In this document: piece after piece, positions 50,922 through 59,759 of the stretch
Layout of the letters: each line of letters starts with the position of its first letter
Position numbering within the stretch: position 1 is the first letter of the stretch
Source: CALWZE01 sp036644375
Lineage (GTDB): Bacteria; Bacillota; Clostridia; Oscillospirales; Ruminococcaceae
DNA: 64,000 nt
Direction: 5' to 3'
Assembly: GCA_036644375.1 (NCBI GenBank)
Contig: JAVXQD010000001.1
Span: 88,704 to 152,703 of the forward strand
Made by a program: the position numbers and the translations under genes
The notes under the pieces: generated by a model
Seen by the model: only the letters and a program-made list of their open reading frames with translations
The model's database searches: none
Told to the model about the DNA's origin: nothing

Positions 50922-51474
50922 CATCATCAGCTACCGGTATATCGTTTTCTTCAGTTTCTTTTTTCTTGTGTTTGATCAGACTGATTCCGATAAATATAAT
51001 AATCAGGCTTCCGGCAATACGCGGCAGATATGAATTGAGCATATATGCTATTTCCGCAAACACCGGGTAGGTTCCATAAAAATTGTTATACAGTGAGCTC
51101 ATGATGCTGCTCCAGATTGCATAGGAGCCGATTACAATGAGTGTGATGCCGAGTGCTCGATTGAACTTACCGGTAAAAAGCTTTGCTTTTCCAAGATTCA
51201 AATCAGAGCCGATAATCAGGAAATCATCTTCGATTTGCTCAAACTTATCCGGGGTGCAGGACATCAGGTTAAGCGAATCAAAAAACGAATAGCACCATAC
51301 AAGCAGGGCAACGAACATTAATTCATAGATGTTGATGAATGAGGAAATTGCGCATATGCATATAAAAACGGCGAGCAGACTGATGCCCCGTTTCATGAAG
51401 CCCATGAACATTTGTCCGCATCCGGGCGCAAGTGAGAATAAAAAGGTTAAAAATTTATTTTTTTGTTTTGTCAT
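50911..51474 (-). CDS. Multi-pass membrane protein of the ECF sigma operon
   Basis: 187 residues from MTKQKNKFLTFLFSL behind GGAGGAAAA. Four to five helices. The beginning (SLAPGCGQMFMGFMKRGISLL) resembles TM2-domain-like proteins, with PGxGQxYxG. A soluble loop follows (TPDKFEQIEDDFLIIGSDLNLGK), then GITLIVIGSYAIW and a lysine-rich, acidic end. 63 bases after the anti-sigma gene. Function unknown; a membrane-stress effector fits the operon (inference). Confidence 0.77.
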   Translation of the reverse strand: MTKQKNKFLTFLFSLAPGCGQMFMGFMKRGISLLAVFICICAISSFINIYELMFVALLVWCYSFFDSLNLMSCTPDKFEQIEDDFLIIGSDLNLGKAKLFTGKFNRALGITLIVIGSYAIWSSIMSSLYNNFYGTYPVFAEIAYMLNSYLPRIAGSLIIIFIGISLIKHKKKETEENDIPVADDDEV

Positions 51475-51536
51475 AAGGATTTTCCTCCGATATGAAGTTG
51501 TTATTGAAAATCGAGCCGTCACCGGCAAGAGCAAAG

Positions 51537-52007
51537 CTATTGACCGAGAGATGTGAGATATTGGTTTAATTGAGATAAAAAGCCTTTATCATTATCCTTT
51601 GGAGCAGGAACAACGAATTTCTGAGGCTCGGGAAACTCTGATTTTTCAGGCTTTGGAATGAGAATTTTGGTAGGCTCTGCTGTGGGAATAATCGGCTTGT
51701 CAAGCGCTCCGCTGAACATCAGTGCGATTGCCGCTGCGGTACCTGCCGCGACTCCGATACAATAGCGAATAAAATTATTCCTTTTTTCCTGCTCAAGCCT
51801 GTTAATAGCGAACATGGTCATTTCCGAAAAACCGCGCGGAGCTTTGCCGTATTCCTTGAGCTCGTCGCGCTCAGAAAGCTTTTGCGCGCAGATATTGCAG
51901 TGTGATATATGTTCGCAGACCTCAAGAGTTTGGAGGTCATCCAATGTGCCATCCGAAAGTGCTTTAAATGCATAAGAAGTCAAGTGATTTTTATTGAATA
52001 GTTCCAT
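51537..52007 (-). CDS. Anti-sigma factor with zinc-binding (ZAS-type) motif
   Basis: 156 residues. The N-terminal anti-sigma domain has the zinc motif H-x3-C-x2-C in CEHISHCNICAQ. One transmembrane helix follows (YCIGVAAGTAAAIALMFSG), then a Pro/Lys/Glu-rich outer segment. Holds the ECF sigma factor encoded upstream until a membrane signal arrives (known for the family). Starts behind AGGAGG inside the end of the sigma gene (28-base overlap). Confidence 0.87.
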   Translation of the reverse strand: MELFNKNHLTSYAFKALSDGTLDDLQTLEVCEHISHCNICAQKLSERDELKEYGKAPRGFSEMTMFAINRLEQEKRNNFIRYCIGVAAGTAAAIALMFSGALDKPIIPTAEPTKILIPKPEKSEFPEPQKFVVPAPKDNDKGFLSQLNQYLTSLGQ

Positions 52008-52516
52008 GGGGATTCCTCCTTTATGATGGTCTTCAGGAAATTTTTGGCGCGGTAAAGCCGAGTTGCGACAGTTTTTGGATTTTCGCTGTTTTCAAGACTG
52101 ATTTCATTAATGGATTTGTCAAGGCAATAATAGGAGATGGCTACGGATTGATATGGCTCCTTCAGCAATTTACAAAGGCGCATTATGTTCTCATCTTCGG
52201 ACTTCCGCTCAACTTCGGCTTCAACGCTGTCATGATGATCGCTTATGTATGATAAATCATCGGTATCCACAGTGATTATTCTCCGCGCCGGACTCTTCAA
52301 AAAATCGCGGCATTTGTTGGCGGCAATTGTTGCAAGCCAGCTTTTGGGGTTGCGGTTGTCAAAGCTTTCCAAATGCTTGTATGCGGAAATAAAGGTTTCC
52401 TGTGCAAGGTCTTCCGCATCAAAGTTGTTTTTCACGAAAGAAAAACATATTGTATAGACCAGGTTTTTGTACTCGTCTACATAGGAATTAAATTGCTGAG
52501 TTTTAATTTGTCTCAC
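51980..52516 (-). CDS. ECF-type RNA polymerase sigma factor
   Basis: 178 residues from a GTG at 52516; longer starts would lie upstream of the -10 at 52538-52543. Sigma region 2: EYKNLVYTICFSFVKNNFDAEDLAQETFISAYKHL with the WLATIAANKCRDFLK core. Region 4: EPYQSVAISYYCLDKSINEISLENSENPKTVATRLYRAKNFLK. Translationally linked to its anti-sigma factor. A minus-strand TATAAT precedes it; a typical -35 is not visible. Confidence 0.93.
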   Translation of the reverse strand: MRQIKTQQFNSYVDEYKNLVYTICFSFVKNNFDAEDLAQETFISAYKHLESFDNRNPKSWLATIAANKCRDFLKSPARRIITVDTDDLSYISDHHDSVEAEVERKSEDENIMRLCKLLKEPYQSVAISYYCLDKSINEISLENSENPKTVATRLYRAKNFLKTIIKEESPWNYSIKIT

Positions 52517-52648
52517 CTGCCTTTTGCTTTGACATCTATTATAACGAACAAGGATTAGAAACAACTTCAAAAAACATGAAGAAAAAGTAAAATTGCATTA
52601 AAATTCAAAAAAACAGATACATAAACGCCATGTTCGGCAGATATCAAA

Positions 52649-52723
52649 CAAAAAAACAGGGCAGCTTCAATACCATCCCGAAAATCAAAAGCCTGAGGTC
52701 GGGATAATGCGAAATCTGTCCTG
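52649..52723 (-). terminator. Probable terminator after the DUF2752 gene
   Basis: Minus-strand CAGGACAG / CTGCCCTG closing stem around an inner ATCCCGA / TCGGGAT hairpin, followed by seven T. Confidence 0.6.
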
Positions 52724-52793
52724 CATGTTGAAATATTGGTTCAGCCGCGTCTCGCTGCTGAATTCACAGGCGGGGAAAAGCAGTGCACCGCTT

Positions 52794-53216
52794 TCACGGA
52801 AATATCGCCTCAGGAACAGGAACAATTCCGATATTGCGCAAAACACAATATATGGCGGCGACAGTGACAATGACAACAATGCAAGGAAGCGCCCATCTAA
52901 AAGGATACCTGCACCTCTTTATGACACCGGCAGTTTCAAAGCCGACAACCGAGAGCATAAAAAGGCCGAGCATTATCGGAACCGGATTAAGCAGCAGCGA
53001 GCGCAGTATATGAAAATGCAAAAGCTCATAAACTGCGCGTGTGCTGCCGCAGGTAAGACAATACATTCCGGTGATTCGGTTGAACATGCAGGGGCTGAAC
53101 TTTAAGCCGAGCAAAAAATACAGCCATGCCGCCGCAGGAGCAAATGCACAAAAGCCGAGATGAACAAACAAAACGCGTTTGCTTTTGCGGTAATCCTCAT
53201 CACTAACCTCAATCAT
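52794..53216 (-). CDS. DUF2752 family membrane protein
   Basis: 140 residues, three helices, with the family signature C-x6-TG-x2-C-x2-CG-x-TRA (CMFNRITGMYCLTCGSTRAVY). Function unknown. Overlaps the DUF4190 gene by four bases, so co-translated. The conserved Cys pair could bind metal or be redox-active. Confidence 0.88.
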   Translation of the reverse strand: MIEVSDEDYRKSKRVLFVHLGFCAFAPAAAWLYFLLGLKFSPCMFNRITGMYCLTCGSTRAVYELLHFHILRSLLLNPVPIMLGLFMLSVVGFETAGVIKRCRYPFRWALPCIVVIVTVAAIYCVLRNIGIVPVPEAIFP

Positions 53217-53809
53217 ACGGTCATCGAGTTCTCAACTCTGTTGAATTCCTCCATAAAAGAATCCATAAATTCCGGATCCTGCATAACAGAGATTACGCTG
53301 ATTAACATGATAATTGAAATAACTGCCCCGACAACTCCAAAGCAAAGCCCAACGATAGACATGCTCTTTTTTGAGCTTTTCAGACCGAGTATCCCGAAAA
53401 CAATTGCGCAAATCGCGAGAATTATGCCTCCGTATACGGTAATGCAGCAGGGAAGTGACAGTATTCCGCATACAAGTGAGGCGATAGCTGCCCAGTCACG
53501 GTTTTGTCCCTCTCTCTGAAGAGGTGAATAGGAATAGTATGTATTTGGAGCGCAGGTGTTTGCGGGTGGCTGAGACTGAGGCTGAGTATAGGTCGGAAAT
53601 GTCGGCGCAGTCGGCTGCTGAGGTGTACCGCCATTCGGATAAAGAGGAGCGGACGGCTGACTTTCGACATTTGTGTTTTGGATATTGTCAACAGTTGGGA
53701 GTTTATCTGTTGCAGGTGAAGTCTCACACGCGGCTTCGAGCTTTGTTCCGCAGCTTGAGCAATAAAGTGCGTTGTCTGCGTTTTTGTAGTTGCATTTCGG
53801 ACAGTTCAT
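53213..53809 (-). CDS. DUF4190 membrane protein with N-terminal zinc ribbon
   Basis: 198 residues from MNCPKCNYKNADNALYCSSCG behind GGAGA. Zinc ribbon (CPKC...CSSC), a Pro/Gln/Thr-rich linker of about 70 residues, and two DUF4190 helices (AAIASLVCGILSLPCCI, GGIILAICAIVFGILGL), then a third helix. Unknown function. One of several zinc-ribbon membrane proteins between 44.8 and 53.8 kb. Confidence 0.87.
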   Translation of the reverse strand: MNCPKCNYKNADNALYCSSCGTKLEAACETSPATDKLPTVDNIQNTNVESQPSAPLYPNGGTPQQPTAPTFPTYTQPQSQPPANTCAPNTYYSYSPLQREGQNRDWAAIASLVCGILSLPCCITVYGGIILAICAIVFGILGLKSSKKSMSIVGLCFGVVGAVISIIMLISVISVMQDPEFMDSFMEEFNRVENSMTV

Positions 53810-54142
53810 TTTGGTTTCTCCTTTGTGTTTTATCAAATTTTAAAAAATCAACAGCATAATATTTGCGAAGCGAAATTGAAATATTTTTAAGCTTGCTTAA
53901 TCGGGCTTATTCACAAGAAAAATAAACCATGCACAAAAGCTCACTTCTGTGAACCGATGCGTTAATAAGCATTCTTTTAATATTATAACACACCGAATCA
54001 ACAGCTGCATTTTGCCGATATAAAAAGAATGCGACGATCGATTTGCTGCATTCAGACAGCGCGGCAGGCGGCAGCCGCCATGCACAGGATACATAAATCT
54101 CTATGCTTTTGAGAGACCTGACGCATGAGCTTAGACAATAAC

Positions 54143-54168
54143 AAAATTCCGTACTCGGGCGGAATTTT
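54143..54168 (-). terminator. Terminator of the dapF-dapL operon
   Basis: Minus-strand AAAATTCCG / CGGAATTTT, starting at the dapL stop codon, followed by GTTATT. Confidence 0.6.
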
Positions 54169-55366
54169 ACAAGTGCTGTTTAATGGAAGAAAGCGCGGTT
54201 ACAATTTGTTCCATAGCAATTTCAGTGTTTTCCAAACCTCCGAACGCAGTCAATCTGCATCGACCCTCCCCGCTTTTGCCGAAACCGGCGCCCGGAGTGC
54301 ACACGACATTCGCGCTGTTCAAAAGAAGGTCGAAAATTTCCCATGAGCCGATACCGTTCGGACATTTGAACCAGATGTACGGCGAGTTGTCTCCGCCGAC
54401 AAACTCTATGTTGGCCGCGCGAAGCGCATCGCTCATGATTTTTGCATTATTCAGATAGTAATCGATGCTTTTCCGAGTCTGATTAATCCCCTCGGCGCTG
54501 AAAACAGCCGCAGCCGCGCGCTGAATCACATATGAAGTGCCATTGTATTTTGCCGCCGCTCGACGCGCCCACATAGAGCGAAGGTTCATTCCGCCGCGCT
54601 CAAGATCATGCGGAATGACTGTGTAGCCGCAGCGGGTGCCGGTAAATCCGGCTGTTTTCGAAAACGAACAGAGCTCAATAGCGCAGGTTCTTGATCCGTC
54701 GATTTCATATATGCTGTGGGGGAGACCCTTATCTCGTATGAAGCTCTCATATGCAGAATCAAATAAAATAACAGCTCCGCAGCTGTTTGCATACTCAACC
54801 CATGCCTTGAGTCCGTCCTTGGAGTATACTGCTCCGGTGGGATTGTTCGGTGAGCAGAGATAGATTATATCCGCCTCAAAGCTTGGAGGTGCAGGCAAAA
54901 ATCCGTTTTGTTCATTGCCGTCCACATAAATAATTTTATTTCCGCACAGCACATTGACGTCCACATATGCGGGATATACAGGATCGGGTATTATAACGGT
55001 ATTGCCCTGCCCGAAAAGATCTACGATTGAGCCGAGATCATTTTTTGCCCCATCGCCAACAAAAATCTCGTCTGTGTCGACACAAACCCCGTATGAAGCG
55101 TAGTGCCCCTTTATTGCGTCATGCAAAAATTCGTAGCCCTCGTAGGGGCCATATCCGCGGAAGGTCTCTTTTTTGCCCATCTCCTCAGCTGCGGCTTTCA
55201 TCGCGTCAACCACTGCGGCGGAAAGCGGAAGAGTTACGTCACCTATGCCCATGCTGATGACGGTTTTATTCGGATTTGCTTTTTTGAAAGCGGATACACG
55301 ATTGGAAACCTCGGCAAAGAGATAATTCGAGATTAAATTATTGAAATTTGAGTTGATTTTCAGCAT
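54167..55366 (-). CDS. dapL: LL-diaminopimelate aminotransferase
   Basis: Makes LL-DAP directly from tetrahydrodipicolinate and glutamate. 399 residues with ISMGIGDVTLPL, FRGYGPYEGYEFLHDAI, GDGAKNDLG, IPDPVYPAYVDVNV, LCSPNNPTGAVY, DSAYESFI and the PLP Lys in CSFSKTAGFTGTR. Paired with dapF, so the organism uses the aminotransferase route to lysine and cell-wall DAP. Confidence 0.95.
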   Translation of the reverse strand: MLKINSNFNNLISNYLFAEVSNRVSAFKKANPNKTVISMGIGDVTLPLSAAVVDAMKAAAEEMGKKETFRGYGPYEGYEFLHDAIKGHYASYGVCVDTDEIFVGDGAKNDLGSIVDLFGQGNTVIIPDPVYPAYVDVNVLCGNKIIYVDGNEQNGFLPAPPSFEADIIYLCSPNNPTGAVYSKDGLKAWVEYANSCGAVILFDSAYESFIRDKGLPHSIYEIDGSRTCAIELCSFSKTAGFTGTRCGYTVIPHDLERGGMNLRSMWARRAAAKYNGTSYVIQRAAAAVFSAEGINQTRKSIDYYLNNAKIMSDALRAANIEFVGGDNSPYIWFKCPNGIGSWEIFDLLLNSANVVCTPGAGFGKSGEGRCRLTAFGGLENTEIAMEQIVTALSSIKQHL

Positions 55367-55463
55367 AATTACAATTCCTGTTCTTTTGAATAAATGTCAG
55401 TGATAAGTCAAGCACGTGAGTCGGATATTTCATGGATGCATATGAATACAGCGATGTAACCGT

Positions 55464-56318
55464 TTAAATGTCAATTTCTCCGGTAAAGACCTCCGCCGCC
55501 GCTCCGCTCATCGTCACTGCGCCGCTGCGGCTGTAGCTTATCGTGAGATCACCGCCGCGAAGATGGACAAGAACAGGCGAATCATAGCGGCAATAGCCCC
55601 GCAGCACTGCGGAGACTCCGACCGCACATGCACCGGTTCCGCACGCAAGTGTCTCTCCCGAACCGCGCTCCCAAACCCTCATGCGCAGCTCGGAGCTTGA
55701 AATGACCTCTGCGAATTCGGTATTGACCTTGTTTGGGAACAGCCGATAGTTTTCATAATACGGACCTATTCGCTCTAAATCAAGAGAATCAATGCCATCT
55801 GTAAAAATAACGGCGTGAGGATTCCCCATTGATACACAGGTCGCAATTTGCTCGGCGGAATAGTCGGGACAATCGATTTTTATCAGTACTTCAATATTGC
55901 TTCCGCCATAGCGTACAGGAATATCTCGGCATTCGAGAACGGCGACACCCATGTCAACCGTTGCTCCGACTGCTTTCCCGTCTGCACCGAGCTGCATGGT
56001 CATAGTCTTGACACCGCTTCGCGTATCGACGGCAACATTGGCACTTTTGGCGTAGCCGTGGTCATACAAATATTTGCCGACACAGCGCACTCCGTTTCCG
56101 CACATCATACCGAACGAGCCGTCAAGATTATACATATCCATAAAGCCGTCCGCTTTTGTGCACGGTCGGATAAAAATGACGCCGTCGCCGCCTATGCCGA
56201 AACGGCGGTCGGATAAAAATGATATTGCTTGCGCATCAAGCCTAATGTCCCGCTCAAAGCAGTCAATATATATGTAGTCATTGCCGACACCCTGCATCTT
56301 TGTGAATTTCAGCTTCAT
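55464..56318 (-). CDS. dapF: Diaminopimelate epimerase
   Basis: Converts LL-DAP to meso-DAP. 284 residues; both catalytic Cys are present, in GNGVRCVGKY and ACGTGACAVG, with KMQGVGNDYIYID at the start and GNPHAVIF in the middle. Upstream of dapL on the same strand with a 97-base gap. AGAGGTG precedes the ATG. Confidence 0.96.
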   Translation of the reverse strand: MKLKFTKMQGVGNDYIYIDCFERDIRLDAQAISFLSDRRFGIGGDGVIFIRPCTKADGFMDMYNLDGSFGMMCGNGVRCVGKYLYDHGYAKSANVAVDTRSGVKTMTMQLGADGKAVGATVDMGVAVLECRDIPVRYGGSNIEVLIKIDCPDYSAEQIATCVSMGNPHAVIFTDGIDSLDLERIGPYYENYRLFPNKVNTEFAEVISSSELRMRVWERGSGETLACGTGACAVGVSAVLRGYCRYDSPVLVHLRGGDLTISYSRSGAVTMSGAAAEVFTGEIDI

Positions 56319-56350
56319 GAACGCACCTCTATAGGTATATAATATATATG

Positions 56351-57196
56351 TTAAATATCAAATTCCATGCTGTAGCCGCACTGAGCTGCCGAATATCCGG
56401 CGCGCTGAAATTCGAGGATTGCTTTCTCTCCCGTACAGTGACATGCGGCTATGGTTTCAATATCCCTGTGCTTCAGATAATCCAGTGTTCGTGCAGTGCG
56501 CTCCTCATCAAAAGCAACAAGATGTGTGCCACCGATAATTGCGCGGACAGGCTTTTGAAAGAGCTTGCAGGCATATTCGCATATGTTGCAGATTCCGGTA
56601 TGTGCACAGCCGGTCAAAACAACAAGACCGGTACACGTATTAACGATAAGAACCTGTTCGTCAGCATAAGAGTCGATTACCCAATTGTTGTTTGACAAAA
56701 TATAGTTTGTTTTATCAATCTGTTCGAAATCCACAGTGCGCGGAATGTTGTTCAGCAAAAACATATTGTCTGTGCCTTCAATGGAATACACATCCTTGTA
56801 TACCAGGCGCGTGTCAATGCAAAGCTCTGAAAGCTTTGCGGGAGTCAGCGGACCGGAGGTCGGAAGCATGAATTCGCCGTCATCAAACTTGTCCCATGCG
56901 GAGACCTTGAAAAAATGTTTTGATAAATACAGCAAAAACGGCTGCTTAAATTGCGATGCAAAAGGCAAAAAGCCGCGGGTGTGATCAAAGTGATTGTGGC
57001 TGAGCGCAACTGCGCCAACGCGCGAAAGGTCAATTCCGAGGACTTTTGCATTATCGATAAAAGCACCGCCTGATCCGGTGTCAAACAGAACTGAGTGTCC
57101 TTCCTGCTCAACAAGCATACAAAGACCGAATTCCGCAGCAAGCCGCACATCCGCCGAGGTGTTTTCACTCAGTATTGTTATTCTGCATTTCGACAT
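56351..57196 (-). CDS. MBL-fold metallohydrolase (COG1237-like)
   Basis: 281 residues. Metal motif ALSHNHFDHTRGF (HxHxDH), then LTGCAHTGICNICEY and IGGTHLV, the arrangement of the dihydropterin-related MBL proteins (COG1237). VLFDTGSGGAF and ATIAACHCTGEKA-like strands complete the fold. Cytoplasmic; substrate not established for most of this family. 32 bases upstream of dapF, so possibly in the same transcript. Confidence 0.88.
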   Translation of the reverse strand: MSKCRITILSENTSADVRLAAEFGLCMLVEQEGHSVLFDTGSGGAFIDNAKVLGIDLSRVGAVALSHNHFDHTRGFLPFASQFKQPFLLYLSKHFFKVSAWDKFDDGEFMLPTSGPLTPAKLSELCIDTRLVYKDVYSIEGTDNMFLLNNIPRTVDFEQIDKTNYILSNNNWVIDSYADEQVLIVNTCTGLVVLTGCAHTGICNICEYACKLFQKPVRAIIGGTHLVAFDEERTARTLDYLKHRDIETIAACHCTGEKAILEFQRAGYSAAQCGYSMEFDI

Positions 57197-57589
57197 TTAA
57201 GTTCACCCGCAAATAGTATATTTATTTTTATGGAAGCGCCGCAATCCGTCTGAAAAAAACGAAAGCAGCTCGAGTTACAGTGGTTATAGTATACCATAAA
57301 TGCAAAACATTTTGGTATACTTAGCGCATGCGCACTTGCGCGCGATTTAAATAAAGCAGTTGCAGCCGACTCCGATTCGGCTTGCGAATAAAACAGTGGA
57401 ATAATCACACCGATAAATGTTATTATTAAAAACAGGCAGATGCAGCTGTAAATTGCGGCTGTGCGTCAAATAACCTGCTCGGAGGAACAGAAAAACAACA
57501 TGAGAATAGAAAAAAGCGGCTCAAATGCCGTACTGTAAACGGTTAAAAACACGGAACAATAAATTATAAAGAAAGCTTTTGGAGAATAT
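57197..57589. other. Divergent intergenic region between the MBL gene and hflX
   Basis: Holds an inverted repeat GTATACCA / TGGTATAC (57289-57320) that could be an operator. No RNA gene or further ORF with a binding site was recognised. Confidence 0.4.
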
Positions 57590-58813
57590 ATGAACGAAAT
57601 TATGGAAAGAGCAGTTATTGCCGCGGTAGATACAGGCGCCTACGATATGGAAAGCGCATTAAACGAGCTGCGTGCACTATGCGAGACAGCCGGCGCCACA
57701 GTGGTCGGAGAAATAGTCCAGCGCAGAGAGGCACCGAGCAATTACGGATTTTTGGGATCGGGAAAGCTCGCGGAGGCCAAGGACTTATGTGAGAGACTCG
57801 ATGCCGACCTGCTTGTGGTCGATGCCGAATTGACCGGATCGAAATTGCGAAATATCGAAAATGCAGTCGGGGTAGACGTGATTGACCGCACAACGCTGAT
57901 ACTGGATATATTTGCGCTTTCGGCAAAATCGGCCGAGGGAAAGCTGCAGGTTGAGCTGGCTCAGCTCAACTATCGTCTGCCTCGCCTTGCGGGTGCGGGC
58001 ACTGCGCTTTCGCGACTTGGCGGTGGTATAGGAACACGCGGACCGGGCGAGACAAAGCTCGAAACAGACCGCCGTTATATACGCGATAAGGTCTCGATTT
58101 TAAAAAGCCGCCTTGACGAGGTGGAAAAGCGGCGCGAGACAACCCGCCGCAGCCGCACAAAAACCGGAGTGCCTGTGGTCTCCCTCGTCGGATACACGAA
58201 TGTGGGCAAATCCTCGCTTATGAATGCGCTCACCGGCTCTGACGCGCTTGCTGAGGATAAGCTTTTTGCAACCCTTGACCCCACTGTTCGAAAATTGCAA
58301 GTCGGCGAGCTTCAGACGGTTCTGCTGGTCGATACAGTCGGCTTTGTGAGTCGTTTGCCGCACAGTCTTGTCGATGCGTTTAAATCGACTCTTGAGGAAA
58401 TAAAATATTCCGACTTGATTTTGCAGGTGGTGGATGCCTCGTCGGATACGTGGCAGGATCAGCTGGATGTCACAAGGGGCATTATCGATGAGCTGCAATG
58501 TACCGATATACCGGTTGTTACGGTTTTTAATAAGTGCGATAAAATAGACACCTTCGGCGCGCTTCCGGGTATTTCAACAAGTGCCAAAACGGGTGTCGGT
58601 CTTGACAAGCTTCTCGCGGCCATATCCGAAAAGCTTTCCGAGCGGGTTGTGCGCTGCACGGTTTGCCTGCCGTTTGATAAGCTTTCTGTCGCATCGCTGA
58701 TTCGCGAACGCGGAAATATTATCAGTGAGAGCTATGAGGAAAACGGACTTGTGCTTAACGTTACGGTAGAACATTCATTTTACGATAAAATTGAGCCGTA
58801 TATCGTGAAATGA
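57590..58813 (+). CDS. hflX: GTPase HflX (ribosome-associated)
   Basis: 407 residues. N-terminal HflX domain (FLGSGKLAEAKDL, VVDAELTGSKLRNIE, IDRTTLILDIF), then LPRLAGAGTALSRLGGGIGTRGPGE and a coiled linker. G domain: GYTNVGKSSLMNAL, DPTVRKLQ, DTVGFVSRLPHSLVDAFKSTLEE, NKCDKID. Splits stalled ribosomes under stress in known members. GGAGA before the ATG. Confidence 0.96.
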   Translation: MNEIMERAVIAAVDTGAYDMESALNELRALCETAGATVVGEIVQRREAPSNYGFLGSGKLAEAKDLCERLDADLLVVDAELTGSKLRNIENAVGVDVIDRTTLILDIFALSAKSAEGKLQVELAQLNYRLPRLAGAGTALSRLGGGIGTRGPGETKLETDRRYIRDKVSILKSRLDEVEKRRETTRRSRTKTGVPVVSLVGYTNVGKSSLMNALTGSDALAEDKLFATLDPTVRKLQVGELQTVLLVDTVGFVSRLPHSLVDAFKSTLEEIKYSDLILQVVDASSDTWQDQLDVTRGIIDELQCTDIPVVTVFNKCDKIDTFGALPGISTSAKTGVGLDKLLAAISEKLSERVVRCTVCLPFDKLSVASLIRERGNIISESYEENGLVLNVTVEHSFYDKIEPYIVK

Positions 58814-58882
58814 CCTTTTAAACGGAACAGGAACAAAAAGCAGGGGATTGTTGCAGCACGCTTATTTCCTGATATTTTTTGC

Positions 58883-58930
58883 AAAAGCTCCGCTCACAAC
58901 GGTTAATACCGTTATCAGAGCGGAGCTTTT
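58883..58930. terminator. Bidirectional terminator between hflX and the small membrane protein gene
   Basis: AAAAGCTCCGCTC / GAGCGGAGCTTTT enclosing a second stem AACGGT / ACCGTT. Confidence 0.85.
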
Positions 58931-58943
58931 GGTTTAAGGCGAT

Positions 58944-59357
58944 TTATTGAACGCTTGGCGGTGTTTGTGCTGCCGCGGTTTTAACCTGATATGCTCCGAC
59001 AAAATAGAGTATCGGCAGGATAACACCTACTATGGTTGTCCAGGAGAAGGTCTTGTCAACAATCGATCCGATAAAGCTGAGAGCGGCAAGTGCGAGAATG
59101 ATAACAGATAATACGAAGCAAACCTTGATGCTGCCCTTTCCGCCTGCGACCCGTACGCCTATGACTCCCGCGATAATCTGGAAAGCCTGCCCGACTACTC
59201 CTAAGAGTGCAAAGAGCACAAGCACAAAGACACTCGTGTCCGTGCCTGCAACCAGTGCGCCTATGCCCACGAGAGATATCACCCCCAAAACGATAAATAT
59301 GGATGCCAGGACAATCATGATAATGCTTACAATCTTGAGTAAAGTTGAATTTTGCAT
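58944..59357 (-). CDS. Small four-helix membrane protein, function unknown
   Basis: 137 residues with four hydrophobic helices (IVSIIMIVLASIFIVLGVISL; VLVLFALLGVVGQAFQIIAGVIGV; VCFVLSVIILALAALSFIG; IVGVILPILYFVGAY). The layout is typical of small DUF-type Firmicute membrane proteins, but I cannot assign a family. Transcribed alone, divergent from nrdD. Confidence 0.8.
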   Translation of the reverse strand: MQNSTLLKIVSIIMIVLASIFIVLGVISLVGIGALVAGTDTSVFVLVLFALLGVVGQAFQIIAGVIGVRVAGGKGSIKVCFVLSVIILALAALSFIGSIVDKTFSWTTIVGVILPILYFVGAYQVKTAAAQTPPSVQ

Positions 59358-59601
59358 AAATTTCTCCTCGTTATATTTATTTTTTAAGATTTAATACCCT
59401 GCATATAATTTATCCTATTTAACAAAATAAGTCAATTGCCTCAACTGATTTTTGGTGAAAAAGATAAACAACGAAGTCCGGCATCTTTTTACCTACATTA
59501 CACTTGACAGAATCAACGTGAGTTAAAACTGACATATTTTGAGCCGAAAGCAAACTGTTAAAAGGCAATTGTGAGAAAAACTCAAATCAGCTAAATAGTT
59601 G
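59358..59601. other. Intergenic region upstream of the nrdD promoter
   Basis: AT-rich; no ORF, RNA or repeat was recognised before the promoter at 59602. Confidence 0.4.
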
Positions 59602-59630
59602 TTGACACACAATATGTAGTGGATTATAAT
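59602..59630 (+). promoter_or_regulatory. Consensus promoter of nrdDG
   Basis: TTGACA, 17-base spacer, TATAAT, about 130 bases before nrdD. A perfect consensus core usually implies control by a repressor; an NrdR-like box overlaps the -35 and spacer. Confidence 0.9.
59607..59622 (+). promoter_or_regulatory. NrdR-like box in the nrdDG promoter spacer
   Basis: ACACAATATGTAGTGG matches 14 of 16 positions of the remembered NrdR pattern acaCwAtATaTwgtgt. Confidence 0.65.
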
Positions 59631-59638
59631 AGAAAACA

Positions 59639-59654
59639 AGTCCAGATAATGTGC
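59639..59654 (+). promoter_or_regulatory. Second, weaker NrdR-like box
   Basis: AGTCCAGATAATGTGC matches about 10 of 16 positions. It starts 32 bases after the first box, the spacing expected of NrdR box pairs. Confidence 0.4.
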
Positions 59655-59759
59655 TTGTGATATATAATGACTGATAATTTTTAAGAACTTTGTATAAATT
59701 TCACAACAAGCTGTATTGCGGAGTAAAATAACAAAAAACACAAAGCGGAGGAATATTCA

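Noticed and set aside
57289..57320. Terminator or mobile-element end at the GTATACCA inverted repeat
   Set aside because: Only eight pairs, no T-run, no transposase and no target duplication; kept only as a possible operator.
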